Both the position numbers and the translations under genes were made by a program. From a virus, in the IMG/VR virus record IMGVR_UViG_3300021338_000003, positions 186,001 through 250,000 of that record: 64,000 nt of DNA, one strand, 5' to 3'. Under the pieces are notes generated by a model that was given only the letters and a program-made list of their open reading frames with translations, ran no database searches and was not told where the DNA came from. Positions 41,171-51,162 of the stretch are shown here, piece after piece (the first letter of the stretch is position 1; every line of letters begins with the position of its first letter).

Positions 41171-44100
41171 ATGTCCGACAGCATTGAAGAGACCCCGGCA
41201 GCGAGCGAGAAGCTCGCGGGCCGGGAAAGCCGTATAGAAAAGCCGTCGACCATCGAAGCGATGCCCAAGACACAGCATCGTTTCCAGCTGCCCGGTTTTT
41301 TCACTCTCCCGGATGGGTCCGTCTACTACATCGAGAATGAGGTCGACCGACTGGAGGAATACCAGGCCGACGTTGACCAATTGCACGAGAACGAGCGGCT
41401 ATTTGAAGAAACCGGGGTTTTTCCTGGTTCTTACAAAAATCCCGGAGACATCCCGGAATATGAACGCTACGTCAAATGGGATACCGCTTTTAAGAAGGTG
41501 GAAAAGGAACTCATCCTTCGGAAAAGTCAACTCCCTCTAGGTAGCGCTGACCGTACTATCATCGATGCCGAATTGGACGCTTTCAGGGCGGCCATGAGAG
41601 CCAAGGAGCCCAAAGTCCGGTTTCGGCCCCGTCCCCGTGCGCCGCACACGGTATTTCGAGAGAAATGGTCAGTTGGTGACCTTCTCGCTATCAACCTCTC
41701 GGATCGCACCATCATGCGGACCATGGAGAAGGTGGACCGCATCAAGACTGAGGACATTACCGGCCTTGCTCCTCTATCAGATGAGGGCAAGGCCAAGATT
41801 ATGCTTGAGCCGTCGGTCTATATACCTCTCGATGTCTGCGGGTATACCAACACACTCCGACGGTCTGTGAAATTTCTCATTGATAACCCCGAGGGTCCCG
41901 AAGAGGCTCGAAACAGGGTCAAAGAAATCTTCTCTTCCTTCATCGCAGGATATGAGAGATTTGTCGACGCTATCTCTGTTCCAGCATATTACGAGTCTAT
42001 CAAAGACAAATCGTTGTATGACTTTGAAAAATCGTTCCGGACCCACTGGGACAATGTATTCGGAAGGTATGAAAGCGACCACCCCAGAATCAATAACATG
42101 GTAGAATGGGGTTTTACTAGTAGAGACGAAACTGCTGAAACCCATTGGCCAACGATCATCAAAACTGTCCAAGAAGGTCTAGACCTCTACCGTACATATC
42201 TCCCCCTATTCGTTGATGAGTTCTATACTTGGGTTCAGAAGCATGGCCTGCCCTGTCGGGCCCATGGGACTGAGATTGAAGGGTCCTGGGCAGCGGCTTT
42301 TGTTCAGTCCAGCCAGTTCCTCAGTCGTGCCAACGCTATGCATCACAACTCTTTCGAGGTACAGCGACGAAACCAGAGAAATGCCGAAAGGGCTGGACTT
42401 CAAGAGCCTATCTTGAAGGTTGCCATACGTCGAAACATGTATGGCAATTGGAAGAACTCGGTGCACATTGAGGAGATTGCGGACAAGATTGACGGCCCCG
42501 AGGTCGTTAACCGCGTGGCTGATGAGCGGCTTGCCTTCCAAACCGCTACCATTGACCAGATGCCCGAGGTTCCCCACCTCTCGAAGGATATCAAACTCTT
42601 CCCACACCAGGCGAAGACTGGTGCTCAACTAGACCAGAAGAACCGTGCTTTTGTGTCGGCCGTGATGGGTGCTGGTAAGACCAGTATGTTCTACTCGGAC
42701 GCAATGATTGCCATCAAGAACGGCAAGGCAAAACGTCCTGCTGTTGTAATGCCCACCAATACTGTGGAACAACAGGTTGATGAGCTGAAGCACAAGTTCG
42801 GCGATTACGTCAACATCATCGGTCTCACCAATCAGTCCTTTCGGAAGATGGGCAAGGGTGATGAGCGATTTGAGACTCTTAAGAAGCTCATCATTGAGGC
42901 TCCACCCAACACCATCGTGCTGGTGGCCTATGAGTGGCTGTCTCTGGAGCCCGAATCCTACGATACTGGCAAGACCCGGAAGAACAAGACTCCGATGATG
43001 GCCAAGCGATATACCCGCGGCACCTTCCTCACTGACGAGTGTGGTGTGGACATGGTCATCCTCGATGAATGTCACCGCATCAAGAACATCGATACTGCCC
43101 GGGCCAAGGCCACCATGGCTTTGTCCAGTGCCCCAGTCAAGCGGGTTGGGTCAGGTACCCTCTTTCCGAACACCCCTGATGATGTGGTCGGGCCGGCATC
43201 CTTTCTGGACCCCACCCTCTTCGGGTCTCACGAGGAATTCTGCAAGAGGTATAGCCTGGAAACCGTCCGTAGCAAGGTGGTGAGCTTCACCCCCGAGATG
43301 CTCAAGGAAGTCCGCAACGACCTCCTCGAATATGGTATGGTGAACATCCGTCGGACCGCTTGGATGCACATGATGCCCGACCGGACCGAGACCATCCACA
43401 CCACCCGTCTGAGCCCTCAGCTCCAGAAGCTCTACGAGGCTCTGTATAATGCCACCATTTCCAAGATCGAGGGTGACCCCGTCCTCTCCAAGTATTGGAA
43501 GGAGTTCGCTGAAGACGTCGGTGCCGAGGACCTCGACATCGACGAGAACGGATTCCTGCTGACCATCCTCGGTCGCATTGACCAATTCGTCTCTGCCCCC
43601 GACTCCAAAATGGGCGGCAACATTCAGGACCTCATTGATGAGGCGCAGAACGCAGAGACCGCCGAGGAGAAGAAAGCAGCCAAGGAAAAGCTCGATGGTA
43701 TGGGTGCCACCCTACTTCGAATCCGTGGTGCCATCGAGAACATGCCCGAGATGGACCGGGCCTCCCCCAAGGTGCGTAAGGCAGCTGAAATAATCGACAA
43801 GCACTTTGCCGACCCTTCCAATGTCCTCAAGACCGAAGATGGTCGGGAGTTCGAGGGTAAGGTTATTGTCTTCGTCTCCAATGTCGACACCGCGAAGCAC
43901 TTCCAGAAGTATCTCCCGATGCTTGCTAGCTCCGTGACCGAAGCCGAGATCGGTTTCTTCAAGGCTGACAGCAAGGGTCGCCGCGCTCTGGCCGAGTTCA
44001 AGGACCCTTTCAGTAACATGAAGGTTCTATGTGCTGTAGACGCTGGACTCCGTGAGGGACACAACCTTCAGGTGGCCAACCGGGTCATCCGTGGGTCTCT

Positions 44101-46393
44101 CCTCTGGACGCCCGGCGCCATGGAACAGACGTACGCCCGGGTATATCGCCCTGGAACTCTGGCCAACGAGGTCTTCATCGATATCATTGTCACGGAGAAC
44201 ACATTGGAGGTGGCCAAGTTCGGTCGTCTCCTCTCCAAGTATGATGCCATCCAACGCGTCAACTCCGAGTTTGAGGATGATTCCACCGAGGAACTCCCTC
44301 CGATCTCGATGAATATCAAGAACATCGAGACGTACACCAGCATGAGCATGTTGGACGAGTACATGGACCGGTACAACAAGGCGGCCGAATTCGACCTCGC
44401 CGAGTCCAAGAGACTCCAGGCTGAGTACGGGTCCGAGTTCATCGACCGGGCCGGTGGTCGTCTGCCTGGTGCTGATCTCATTACTGGGCTGCTTCCCTAT
44501 TATGATGAGGAGGACGCATATCGTCCGGTCAAGGTTCGGGTGATGGACCGCCAACTGGTGATATCCGACCCCGACAGCTTCGAGTGGCTCAACAAGCGAG
44601 TCTGCAAGAAGCTTGGCTTGAAGGAGGCCACCTCCAGCGGTCAGGTTGTGTACACCGGGAATCGACCCCTCGACATGGACGCCTGGGTAGAGACCGCCGA
44701 GACATTTGGCCTCGATGTTGCCCTGATTGAGGAATCCGGGTCCACCGCGGTCAAGATCAAGAAGGACGAAGTCACCAAGTCTTCGAAGCCGAAGAAGACC
44801 AAGGTGAAGATGAAGAGCCGCAAGAAGACGGGTCCGCTCAAGCTCCTGTGCGTCGGACCCGTGGGCAGTGGCATCCTGGCCATGTATGCCAAGAAGCAAC
44901 AAAAGGGTGATGGGTCGGAAACGTACCAGTATGTGATCGTCCATCATACTGATGGTGAGGTCGGGTCGGCCGCCCGTGGCGACCGCATTCACACCTTCCA
45001 CGCTCGGGGTAGGGGGTCTGGCCTTGCCAAGCTCACTGGTATCCAGTGGGATCATGTGCACAAGACCCTCTACGATGGGTTCGGTGAGGTCACCTGGTAC
45101 GCCCCTGGAGACGTCCCGGAGGTCCCTGATGTGGCTCCAGTGGTCGAAACCACCGTAGCACCTCTTCCGGCCAACGTCGTGCGCTCCTTGCGCTTCCTGC
45201 AGTATGATGGGGTCAAGTACCTCACCATTGACTCAGACGACGACCGCGCTCCTGACCTCCGGCCCCTCGGATTTGTGTGGTACAACGCGTTCTTCCAGCG
45301 TCCGTTCCAGACCATGAAGGATGCCCGGGTCATCATCGACCACCTGCAGCGAGTTGGTTTGGATATCGACGAGGATGATTTCTCGGACCACGCCCGGGAC
45401 GCCATCTGGAAGCGCAAGGTTCCGCAACGCAAGCTCCTCCGCGAACAGCTGCAGGAGATGCGCAAGCGGCGCCGGTCCCTCAAGAAGGGCAAGGTGTCCA
45501 TTCACTACGTCCAATACAAGGGTATGCATCACCTCGCTGTCAACGCTCTAGAACACCAGGACGATATCCGCAAAGTACGGGCTGTAGGCCGGTTTGGTCA
45601 GGTGACCTCCGGTTTCTGGATGCCCGTTCCTGGGAAGGCCGAAGTCCAGAAGGTGGTTCGCCAGCTGGAGAGCGCCGGTGTTAAGGTCGTCTATTGGGAG
45701 GAGTTCAAGACCCTCTGCTATGAGTGGTTCGGGTACAAGCCCACCGTCGACCTTTCGGTGCCCGAAGATGTCAAGGAGAAGCTCGAACTCCCCCGTGAGG
45801 ACCCGAGCCCTGCGCCATCTTCCCCCGAGGTCATCAAGGACACTCTCAAGAAGATCCGCAAGAAGCCTGCGAAGGGCCTATCTGATAAGAAGCTTGACAT
45901 CCTACGCCACACCTCGGGGTCGGATATCATCGGGTATGGCGGAGACACCCCCTTCAATATCGCGGTCATCCAGTCCCTCCTGAACAAGGGGTACATGGTC
46001 GGAACCCAGGAACGGGAACTCAAGCGGTACGTTGATGTCCAGCTCACCGAAAAGGGCAGGGAGGCTATCGGAGTGGATGATGAGACTCCGCCTGCTCCAA
46101 CCCCCGAGCCTACGTCGACACCTAAGGACGTCAAGGATGTATCCACCACTCCTCTGGATTGGAAGATGGTGGCCGACGAGCTTGACGACCCCTTTGAGCC
46201 CCGAGCCTTGTGGCGGTCGGTGGCCTCCGGTCGTCAGGTTTCTCTTGTCCTATTGGAGGACGACGAGACCTGGGAAGTCAAGCTGATGAGGCGGCATCCG
46301 GAAACCGGCAAGCGTCAGAGCAAAATCTTCCAGTTCACTGAAAAGGACTTGGCCCTCAGCAAGGTCCAGTCTCTCATCGGAGCCAGGTCATGA
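41171..46393 (+). CDS. Giant SNF2-like SF2 helicase with repeated C-terminal domains
   Basis: 1740 residues from ATG 41171. Motor motifs: FPHQAKTG, Walker A MGAGKT (K503), DECH at 632-635, SGT motif III, and QTYARVYRPG at 986-995 (motif VI). The 480-residue N-terminal extension is helical and unassigned. Past the motor, three units of about 70 residues (near 1117-1190, 1337-1403, 1441-1512) share a pattern of a hydrophobic strand pair, a conserved aromatic turn and a helix ending in a Leu-rich segment before Gly-(V/L)-(D/K)-V; a winged-helix-like domain follows (1569-1636). Size and place among tail genes recall virion-borne DarB-type antirestriction helicases. That role is inference. Confidence 0.8.
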   Translation: MSDSIEETPAASEKLAGRESRIEKPSTIEAMPKTQHRFQLPGFFTLPDGSVYYIENEVDRLEEYQADVDQLHENERLFEETGVFPGSYKNPGDIPEYERYVKWDTAFKKVEKELILRKSQLPLGSADRTIIDAELDAFRAAMRAKEPKVRFRPRPRAPHTVFREKWSVGDLLAINLSDRTIMRTMEKVDRIKTEDITGLAPLSDEGKAKIMLEPSVYIPLDVCGYTNTLRRSVKFLIDNPEGPEEARNRVKEIFSSFIAGYERFVDAISVPAYYESIKDKSLYDFEKSFRTHWDNVFGRYESDHPRINNMVEWGFTSRDETAETHWPTIIKTVQEGLDLYRTYLPLFVDEFYTWVQKHGLPCRAHGTEIEGSWAAAFVQSSQFLSRANAMHHNSFEVQRRNQRNAERAGLQEPILKVAIRRNMYGNWKNSVHIEEIADKIDGPEVVNRVADERLAFQTATIDQMPEVPHLSKDIKLFPHQAKTGAQLDQKNRAFVSAVMGAGKTSMFYSDAMIAIKNGKAKRPAVVMPTNTVEQQVDELKHKFGDYVNIIGLTNQSFRKMGKGDERFETLKKLIIEAPPNTIVLVAYEWLSLEPESYDTGKTRKNKTPMMAKRYTRGTFLTDECGVDMVILDECHRIKNIDTARAKATMALSSAPVKRVGSGTLFPNTPDDVVGPASFLDPTLFGSHEEFCKRYSLETVRSKVVSFTPEMLKEVRNDLLEYGMVNIRRTAWMHMMPDRTETIHTTRLSPQLQKLYEALYNATISKIEGDPVLSKYWKEFAEDVGAEDLDIDENGFLLTILGRIDQFVSAPDSKMGGNIQDLIDEAQNAETAEEKKAAKEKLDGMGATLLRIRGAIENMPEMDRASPKVRKAAEIIDKHFADPSNVLKTEDGREFEGKVIVFVSNVDTAKHFQKYLPMLASSVTEAEIGFFKADSKGRRALAEFKDPFSNMKVLCAVDAGLREGHNLQVANRVIRGSLLWTPGAMEQTYARVYRPGTLANEVFIDIIVTENTLEVAKFGRLLSKYDAIQRVNSEFEDDSTEELPPISMNIKNIETYTSMSMLDEYMDRYNKAAEFDLAESKRLQAEYGSEFIDRAGGRLPGADLITGLLPYYDEEDAYRPVKVRVMDRQLVISDPDSFEWLNKRVCKKLGLKEATSSGQVVYTGNRPLDMDAWVETAETFGLDVALIEESGSTAVKIKKDEVTKSSKPKKTKVKMKSRKKTGPLKLLCVGPVGSGILAMYAKKQQKGDGSETYQYVIVHHTDGEVGSAARGDRIHTFHARGRGSGLAKLTGIQWDHVHKTLYDGFGEVTWYAPGDVPEVPDVAPVVETTVAPLPANVVRSLRFLQYDGVKYLTIDSDDDRAPDLRPLGFVWYNAFFQRPFQTMKDARVIIDHLQRVGLDIDEDDFSDHARDAIWKRKVPQRKLLREQLQEMRKRRRSLKKGKVSIHYVQYKGMHHLAVNALEHQDDIRKVRAVGRFGQVTSGFWMPVPGKAEVQKVVRQLESAGVKVVYWEEFKTLCYEWFGYKPTVDLSVPEDVKEKLELPREDPSPAPSSPEVIKDTLKKIRKKPAKGLSDKKLDILRHTSGSDIIGYGGDTPFNIAVIQSLLNKGYMVGTQERELKRYVDVQLTEKGREAIGVDDETPPAPTPEPTSTPKDVKDVSTTPLDWKMVADELDDPFEPRALWRSVASGRQVSLVLLEDDETWEVKLMRRHPETGKRQSKIFQFTEKDLALSKVQSLIGARS

Positions 46394-46935
46394 GCATCAA
46401 GGAGAAGGGCACTCGAAAGCCAGGCCAGAGGCTATGGTTTGAATACCACTGTTTCGAAAGTCATGATTCCGGTGATGCAGAATTGTGGTATCGATCACAC
46501 CAAAAGGTGACAGTCATTGAGCCGCTGCCATTCGGAAAGTTGGATGATGAGGCATCAGTAGAGGACCGAGGAGGCAGAGTGTACTTGGTCCGCTTCGCTG
46601 ATGGTTTCGAAGGCCATGTGACTTGGGATGAACTTCTAGATAGTCCAACCGAGTTCGAACGACCTGACCCTCCTCCTCCAAGTTCAAAGGTCAGAAGGGC
46701 CATAGCCCAGCACGCCATTGAGGCTTCGAAACTCCGGATGATGCGTCAGCTGGCCGAGAAGGACCTCGAAATGACGGATTCCGAAATCTGCGAAATCATG
46801 TTTGGTGGGGATTCCAAGCAATGTGCAGAGTTCCTAGACATGGACCGGGAAGGACAACTTTCATGGCTCATGACCAACTTGTATGTTGGCATGAGCGAAG
46901 AGACTCTTCAAGAATTCATTTCCAAAGGGCGGTAG
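46390..46935 (+). CDS. Hypothetical protein
   Basis: 181 residues from ATG 46390 (ATGA overlap with the helicase). Begins MSIKE like the tags but then diverges, so I do not count it as tagged. An N-terminal SH3-like beta region with VYLVRFADGFEGHVTWDEL, then a helical C-terminal half. Coupled to the helicase, so it may be a partner. Function unknown. Confidence 0.55.
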   Translation: MSIKEKGTRKPGQRLWFEYHCFESHDSGDAELWYRSHQKVTVIEPLPFGKLDDEASVEDRGGRVYLVRFADGFEGHVTWDELLDSPTEFERPDPPPPSSKVRRAIAQHAIEASKLRMMRQLAEKDLEMTDSEICEIMFGGDSKQCAEFLDMDREGQLSWLMTNLYVGMSEETLQEFISKGR

Positions 46936-46938
46936 ACC

Positions 46939-47325
46939 ATGAGCATCAAAGAAGTCATCGCAAAATACAGCATCCAAGCTAGTGCGTCAGAATGGAGTAT
47001 TGGTATATATGATACCAATGGAAACCCCAGCAAGAAGTTCAAATCACTTCCTGATAACCCCTCCCAAGAAGACGTCGCTAGAGCGTCCGAAGGTAGTGGT
47101 GGCAGGGACTACATAAGTGTCTTCAAGTCAGGAAGAGACTGGGCTGTGATGGCAGGGACTTATGGTCCCAGAGATATCGCGTTCTATGTTGTGGCATTGA
47201 AGGGCAAGCACAACAGCATCGCCTCTGACATCGAGAATGCTGTGCATACCCTAGAGGACTTCGACCCCTACGACTACACCGAGGAAGAAGTCGTAACGGC
47301 AATCATGAGACACTTCAAATTGTGA
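46939..47325 (+). CDS. Tagged protein (MSIKEVIAKYSIQAS)
   Basis: 128 residues from ATG 46939; AAAGGGCGGTAGACC upstream. The first ten residues equal those of the 22190 protein exactly, and Ala-Ser stands at residues 14-15. The mature part is a small alpha/beta domain with an acidic C-terminal helix, unrelated to the other tagged proteins. It follows the giant helicase directly, which supports the notion that helicase-associated products are packaged. Function unknown. Confidence 0.65.
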   Translation: MSIKEVIAKYSIQASASEWSIGIYDTNGNPSKKFKSLPDNPSQEDVARASEGSGGRDYISVFKSGRDWAVMAGTYGPRDIAFYVVALKGKHNSIASDIENAVHTLEDFDPYDYTEEEVVTAIMRHFKL

Positions 47326-47351
47326 ACGTTGTGGAATGACCTGCCTACAGG

Positions 47352-47376
47352 GGCCAGTTTCGAATTGAGACTGGCC
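47352..47376 (+). terminator. Hairpin between operons
   Basis: GGCCAGT and ACTGGCC pair across an 11-base loop (one further mismatch-tolerant extension), 26 bp after the tagged gene. Weak uridine content follows, so terminator quality is moderate. Confidence 0.45.
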
Positions 47377-47398
47377 TCATCTGTATACCGGAGCAACC

Positions 47399-48664
47399 AT
47401 GCCCCAATCTCAGTCAACCCCCTATACCGCAGAAGTCGCCTATCGGGGCGTTCGAAAGACGTTCGAATTCGGGTTCTATGCCGATGATGCCCAGACGATC
47501 CCCATTATCCCATTCAACACGGCCGAATATCCGAAGGTCCAACTGGTGGCCCCTGATGGCCAGGTGTTCCTAACCCGCGGCCCACCTTCTGTTCGTAGCA
47601 CTGGGGTACCCGGTAAGTGGGCCTTTGACTTTGATGTTCCTCCTGATTCCCTGGTTACGGCCATCAACCAGGCATGGGAATTTGCGGCCATCGTTGCTGA
47701 CTCCAATGGCATCGAAAAGACGTACCGGACCACCTTCATCATCAAGGACCCGAACGTCGTTAAGGCCGGCAATCAAAGCCGGATGTACCCGGTGGTCTCG
47801 GGTAATGACCTTCAGGTCATATTCCACTCTCCGGTCGACCTCTACTCCGTCTCACTTCGAGTCTTCCGGTCCGGAAGTGAAACCGACATCATCGTGGACT
47901 CCACCTCTGTCGGGTCCGGTGACGGGGACATCAAGAAGGTCGTGTCCGAAGGTGTCTATGTCTACTACTACGACATTCCGGCAGAAACCACGGCCAACAT
48001 TTCCCTAGGCGACCTGGATGAGGGCATCTGGCAAATTCACTGGAAGGCCCAGGAAAGCCAGATATCCCCTAAGGACCTCGTATATCAAATAGCCCAGGTA
48101 TTCTCCAGCAACATCCTCGAATATACGCCCCATGTGCGGTACATCGTGGACAAACTCGAAAAGAGGTATACCACTCGCCAGGGGTACGATGAATCCGATA
48201 TTCTTGGTGCTCTGGATATGGGACTTCAGCTGGTTAACACCACCTTCCCGGCCACCCAGTATGTGCTCACACCCGGAACGGGTACAAGCCCTACCATCTT
48301 TGCTGGTGGGACCGGGGTGGTACCAGACCAATTCAAGCCCTATGTAATCCTTGGGGCGGCATGGTGGCTATATATGGGCCAACTGGGCCTTGCGGTTGAC
48401 CTCCAGTTCTCGTTCTCTGGTCAGCGGACTACTCTGGACCAGGATCAGACCGGAGGTATCGAGAGCCTACTGGACAAATATCGGTCTGCCCTCGAAGAGC
48501 AACTCGGAAAGGTCAAAACCGATTTCCTACGGCAGAACCGCCGGGTGGGAACCCTGGCAGTCCGGCCCCGGTCTTACCGTGTTTCGCAGACCACGGTGTT
48601 CAAGATCAATTCAACCTTGGGGTCCAATTACATCGGGTTCCTAAACGGCATCGGACTCATCTGA
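47399..48664 (+). CDS. Tail/baseplate or neck-type virion protein
   Basis: 421 residues from ATG 47399 (CCGGAGCAACC). Two beta-sandwich-like halves with Ig-type patterning precede a helical C-terminal region (from about residue 270) ending in a hydrophobic strand. No enzyme motif. Length and composition suit a neck or baseplate protein. Stop overlaps the next start. Confidence 0.55.
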   Translation: MPQSQSTPYTAEVAYRGVRKTFEFGFYADDAQTIPIIPFNTAEYPKVQLVAPDGQVFLTRGPPSVRSTGVPGKWAFDFDVPPDSLVTAINQAWEFAAIVADSNGIEKTYRTTFIIKDPNVVKAGNQSRMYPVVSGNDLQVIFHSPVDLYSVSLRVFRSGSETDIIVDSTSVGSGDGDIKKVVSEGVYVYYYDIPAETTANISLGDLDEGIWQIHWKAQESQISPKDLVYQIAQVFSSNILEYTPHVRYIVDKLEKRYTTRQGYDESDILGALDMGLQLVNTTFPATQYVLTPGTGTSPTIFAGGTGVVPDQFKPYVILGAAWWLYMGQLGLAVDLQFSFSGQRTTLDQDQTGGIESLLDKYRSALEEQLGKVKTDFLRQNRRVGTLAVRPRSYRVSQTTVFKINSTLGSNYIGFLNGIGLI

Positions 48665-49386
48665 TGAATAGAATACGCCAAGCTGTTGTCGACGCCGAGG
48701 ACCTTCGCTGGCTTCGAGATGCAGAAGAAGAATTCGACGAAATTGATTCAGAATACCAAGCCACCAAGAAGTCCCTAGAAAACATCGTCTCCAAAAGATA
48801 TGGAGGGGATTTCGACCTTCTTATCGATAGCGCCTTCGTTGAATCCGGTAAGGGGGACAAGGAAGCACGACTTCTGGTCGAAGAAGAAGATCGCCTTAGG
48901 AGACACCGTCAATCTGCTTGGAGCAGACGGTGGGACCTTCGGGTTAAGTTGGGCTTTGACCCAAGGACTGGCAAGCCGCGCCAGAAGGAACGCAGCAGAG
49001 CACCAAACTTGCCCGGAGCCGGGTTCTACCCTGACCTTCTTCACGACGACCCCACGGATGTGCACGGGTGGCCCCGAGGTCAAGAAGCCATAGAAGTAGA
49101 GACATATACTTCGAATGTTTGGCACCACACCAGTGAGGATGGTACCTTTCACGTCATCCAGTACTTCAAGGGATACGAGCCTGTATCTGGCATGACCCTT
49201 CGATCCAAAAGGGCCTACAGAGGCCAACAGACTGCCACCATTGACCGGGTGTTCACCCTGCCCGAACACCAACGACAGGGATACGCCCGAGAAATTATGG
49301 ATTATGCCCGATCCCACTTCCGTCGAGTCAAACACTCAAAGGACCTCACCGATATGGGCCGCCTATGGAAGAGAGGAGTCGGGTAA
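48664..49386 (+). CDS. GNAT-like acetyltransferase domain protein
   Basis: 240 residues from ATG 48664 (TGATG). Residues 1-100 are helical and charged. Residues 140-235 read as a GNAT core: FHVIQYFKGYEP beta strands, then TATIDRVFTLPEHQRQGYA with the RQGYA pyrophosphate loop for acetyl-CoA, followed by helix REIMDYARSHF. The usual R/QxxGxG/A is present in the shortened form. Its 3' end overlaps the end of the minus-strand gene by 24 bp. Substrate unknown; divergent catalytic status. Confidence 0.55.
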   Translation: MNRIRQAVVDAEDLRWLRDAEEEFDEIDSEYQATKKSLENIVSKRYGGDFDLLIDSAFVESGKGDKEARLLVEEEDRLRRHRQSAWSRRWDLRVKLGFDPRTGKPRQKERSRAPNLPGAGFYPDLLHDDPTDVHGWPRGQEAIEVETYTSNVWHHTSEDGTFHVIQYFKGYEPVSGMTLRSKRAYRGQQTATIDRVFTLPEHQRQGYAREIMDYARSHFRRVKHSKDLTDMGRLWKRGVG

Positions 49387-50376
49387 CTCTGGGTCCCGGT
49401 TGTCAATCTCCTTCTTGTACCAGGCAACCACCGAGGCCCGGAAGGACACCGGGCACTTGGAAATGTGATGCCCCACATGGTCATATATCTGTTGCCAAGT
49501 ATATCCATCCACGTGCATGGCCCATGCTCGCCGAAAATAAGGATACTTCTTCCTCTGGTCGGCTTCCCACCTAGCCTTAGCTGGGTCTAACCCTAGCCGT
49601 CTCCATGCCTGGCGTAGAGAGTGATGCTGAAGGTTGACTTCGGCCGCCAGGTCTTCGGTTCGCTCGTTGTTCATATACCGACGGTCGAAAAGCTCGCGAA
49701 TCTTATTGGGGGATATTGGTTCATGGATGAAGTTGTCCCCCTCAACCCAGAATTTCTCCAATGTAGTGTACGTGGTTCCGTGCTCTTTGGCTACTTTCTT
49801 TGAGTACTCGCGCAGGGTCAAACCACTGAGGTCCCGAGTGAAGGTTTTGTTAGCCACGTCTCTAGCATAGTCGAGACGAGCCTGGCGGGGTTTGAACCCA
49901 AGGTCGTACCATCGCTTCTTGAGAGTGGTGAGGTGGCATCCCAACTCACCGGCCACGACAGGCAACTGGATGGCAACGTTCTTCACATACCGATGGAAAG
50001 CAGCAGTGTAGTCTTCCACATCCTGTTCGGACATGCCGGGGGGATTGGGGTTTTTAAGACCCATACGGCGCCAGAGGTGACGGAGCCAGTATTCGGACCG
50101 ACCCACAGATTTGGCAAGGTTGGCCACAGACATCTCTCGACGGAGGTGCCGTTTCCAGAGTTCCTGCCCAACCTTGTTGTAAGAGCGATTACGGTCCCCA
50201 GTAAGGTCCCATCCGAGATCCCGAAACCTTTTGCTGAGATAGGCATCAGAAAATCCCAATTCCTTTCCGAGCTTAACAAGACTGATGCCATTCACCGCCT
50301 TGTCATACAGTATCTTGGCTTGCTCTTCGGAAATATTCTCTGTATACTTTCCATCCTTTCCTCGGACTTTTGGCAT
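49363..50376 (-). CDS. Protein with six tandem helix-turn-helix units
   Basis: 337 residues from ATG 50376 (GGGGG 5 bp upstream). Six segments at about 31-55, 82-107, 136-161, 187-211, 239-263 and 292-323 follow one pattern: a helix with Leu/Val, a short Gly or polar turn, and a second helix closed by W/F-R-x-L/M-G. Between them are linkers of about 25 residues. This is a repeated DNA-binding array with no nuclease residues. It lies antisense within the tail operon, suggesting late insertion. Function unknown; long-site DNA recognition is likely. Confidence 0.6.
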   Translation of the reverse strand: MPKVRGKDGKYTENISEEQAKILYDKAVNGISLVKLGKELGFSDAYLSKRFRDLGWDLTGDRNRSYNKVGQELWKRHLRREMSVANLAKSVGRSEYWLRHLWRRMGLKNPNPPGMSEQDVEDYTAAFHRYVKNVAIQLPVVAGELGCHLTTLKKRWYDLGFKPRQARLDYARDVANKTFTRDLSGLTLREYSKKVAKEHGTTYTTLEKFWVEGDNFIHEPISPNKIRELFDRRYMNNERTEDLAAEVNLQHHSLRQAWRRLGLDPAKARWEADQRKKYPYFRRAWAMHVDGYTWQQIYDHVGHHISKCPVSFRASVVAWYKKEIDNRDPELPDSSLP

Positions 50377-50439
50377 ACAAACCCCCAAAAGAGGGTGTTT
50401 ACCTCATTAGTTGCGGCACACCTAACAAGAGGTGAGCAA

Positions 50440-51126
50440 ATGCGTACTATCATCCCCGGAAAGTCCACCGAAGGCAGCGACAGCAACGAGCAGCTCGTGC
50501 GTCGACTTTTGAACGCCAAGAAGCCTGTGTACCTGAAGAATTCCATTCCTCAGAATGTGCATATGATTTCCTATCCTCGTGAGGACGGAGAGAGCGACAC
50601 TATCAACTTCCCGGACACGTACCTTCCCATCAAGATCACCGATGTCATCTCCACCGAGAATCTCATGAAGTCTCGGGACTTCTGGGCCTACATTCGTAGT
50701 GGCATTCTGGTTCCCGTTCGTCCGAAGGTGGCCAAGCAGCTGCTGAATGACGTTGATGCCGCGGATGAAATCGACCGCCTGCAGTCTCGACAGGGCCAGA
50801 ACACCAAGGCCAAGGGTCTGGATCGGTTCAATTCCAAGCCCTCCGGCAAGATCGAAATCGACTTCACTCGTCCCGATGATGATGGCGAGGAGGATGCTGA
50901 GTCTACTCTCAATCGCCGCGTTCAGCACATCATGGCCACGATTCAGGCCGGACAGAACAAGTCAGTACGGAGTGGTCTAGCTGAGCTGAAGAGCATGGCC
51001 AGTGACCTGAGCCGTGAGGACTTCGGGTACCTGGTGGGCCACGGTACTGTCGTCGACCAGGAATCCGGTAAGGTGAATTCCCGCATCACCGACTGGGCCA
51101 TGAAGCAGCTCAGCGTTACTCCCTGA
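50440..51126 (+). CDS. Hypothetical virion-type protein
   Basis: 228 residues from ATG 50440 after AAGAGGTGAGCAA. Mixed composition with an acidic stretch (DDDGEEDAES) near residue 150 and helical ends. No motif recognised. Divergent from the six-HTH gene, 63 bp apart. Probably a tail assembly or baseplate factor by context. Confidence 0.5.
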   Translation: MRTIIPGKSTEGSDSNEQLVRRLLNAKKPVYLKNSIPQNVHMISYPREDGESDTINFPDTYLPIKITDVISTENLMKSRDFWAYIRSGILVPVRPKVAKQLLNDVDAADEIDRLQSRQGQNTKAKGLDRFNSKPSGKIEIDFTRPDDDGEEDAESTLNRRVQHIMATIQAGQNKSVRSGLAELKSMASDLSREDFGYLVGHGTVVDQESGKVNSRITDWAMKQLSVTP

Positions 51127-51162
51127 GTATTCACGGGGCAGGCTTTTTGTAGGAGGTGAATC

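Noticed and set aside
42590-42600. GATATCAAA inside the helicase gene
   Set aside because: It lacks the final T of the motif and lies within coding sequence for Asp-Ile-Lys, so it is not counted with the spacer copies.
46390-46425. MSIKE start of the 46390 protein as another tag copy
   Set aside because: Only the first five residues match; the following GTRKPG has no helix or Ala-Ser site. Probably chance or a decayed copy.
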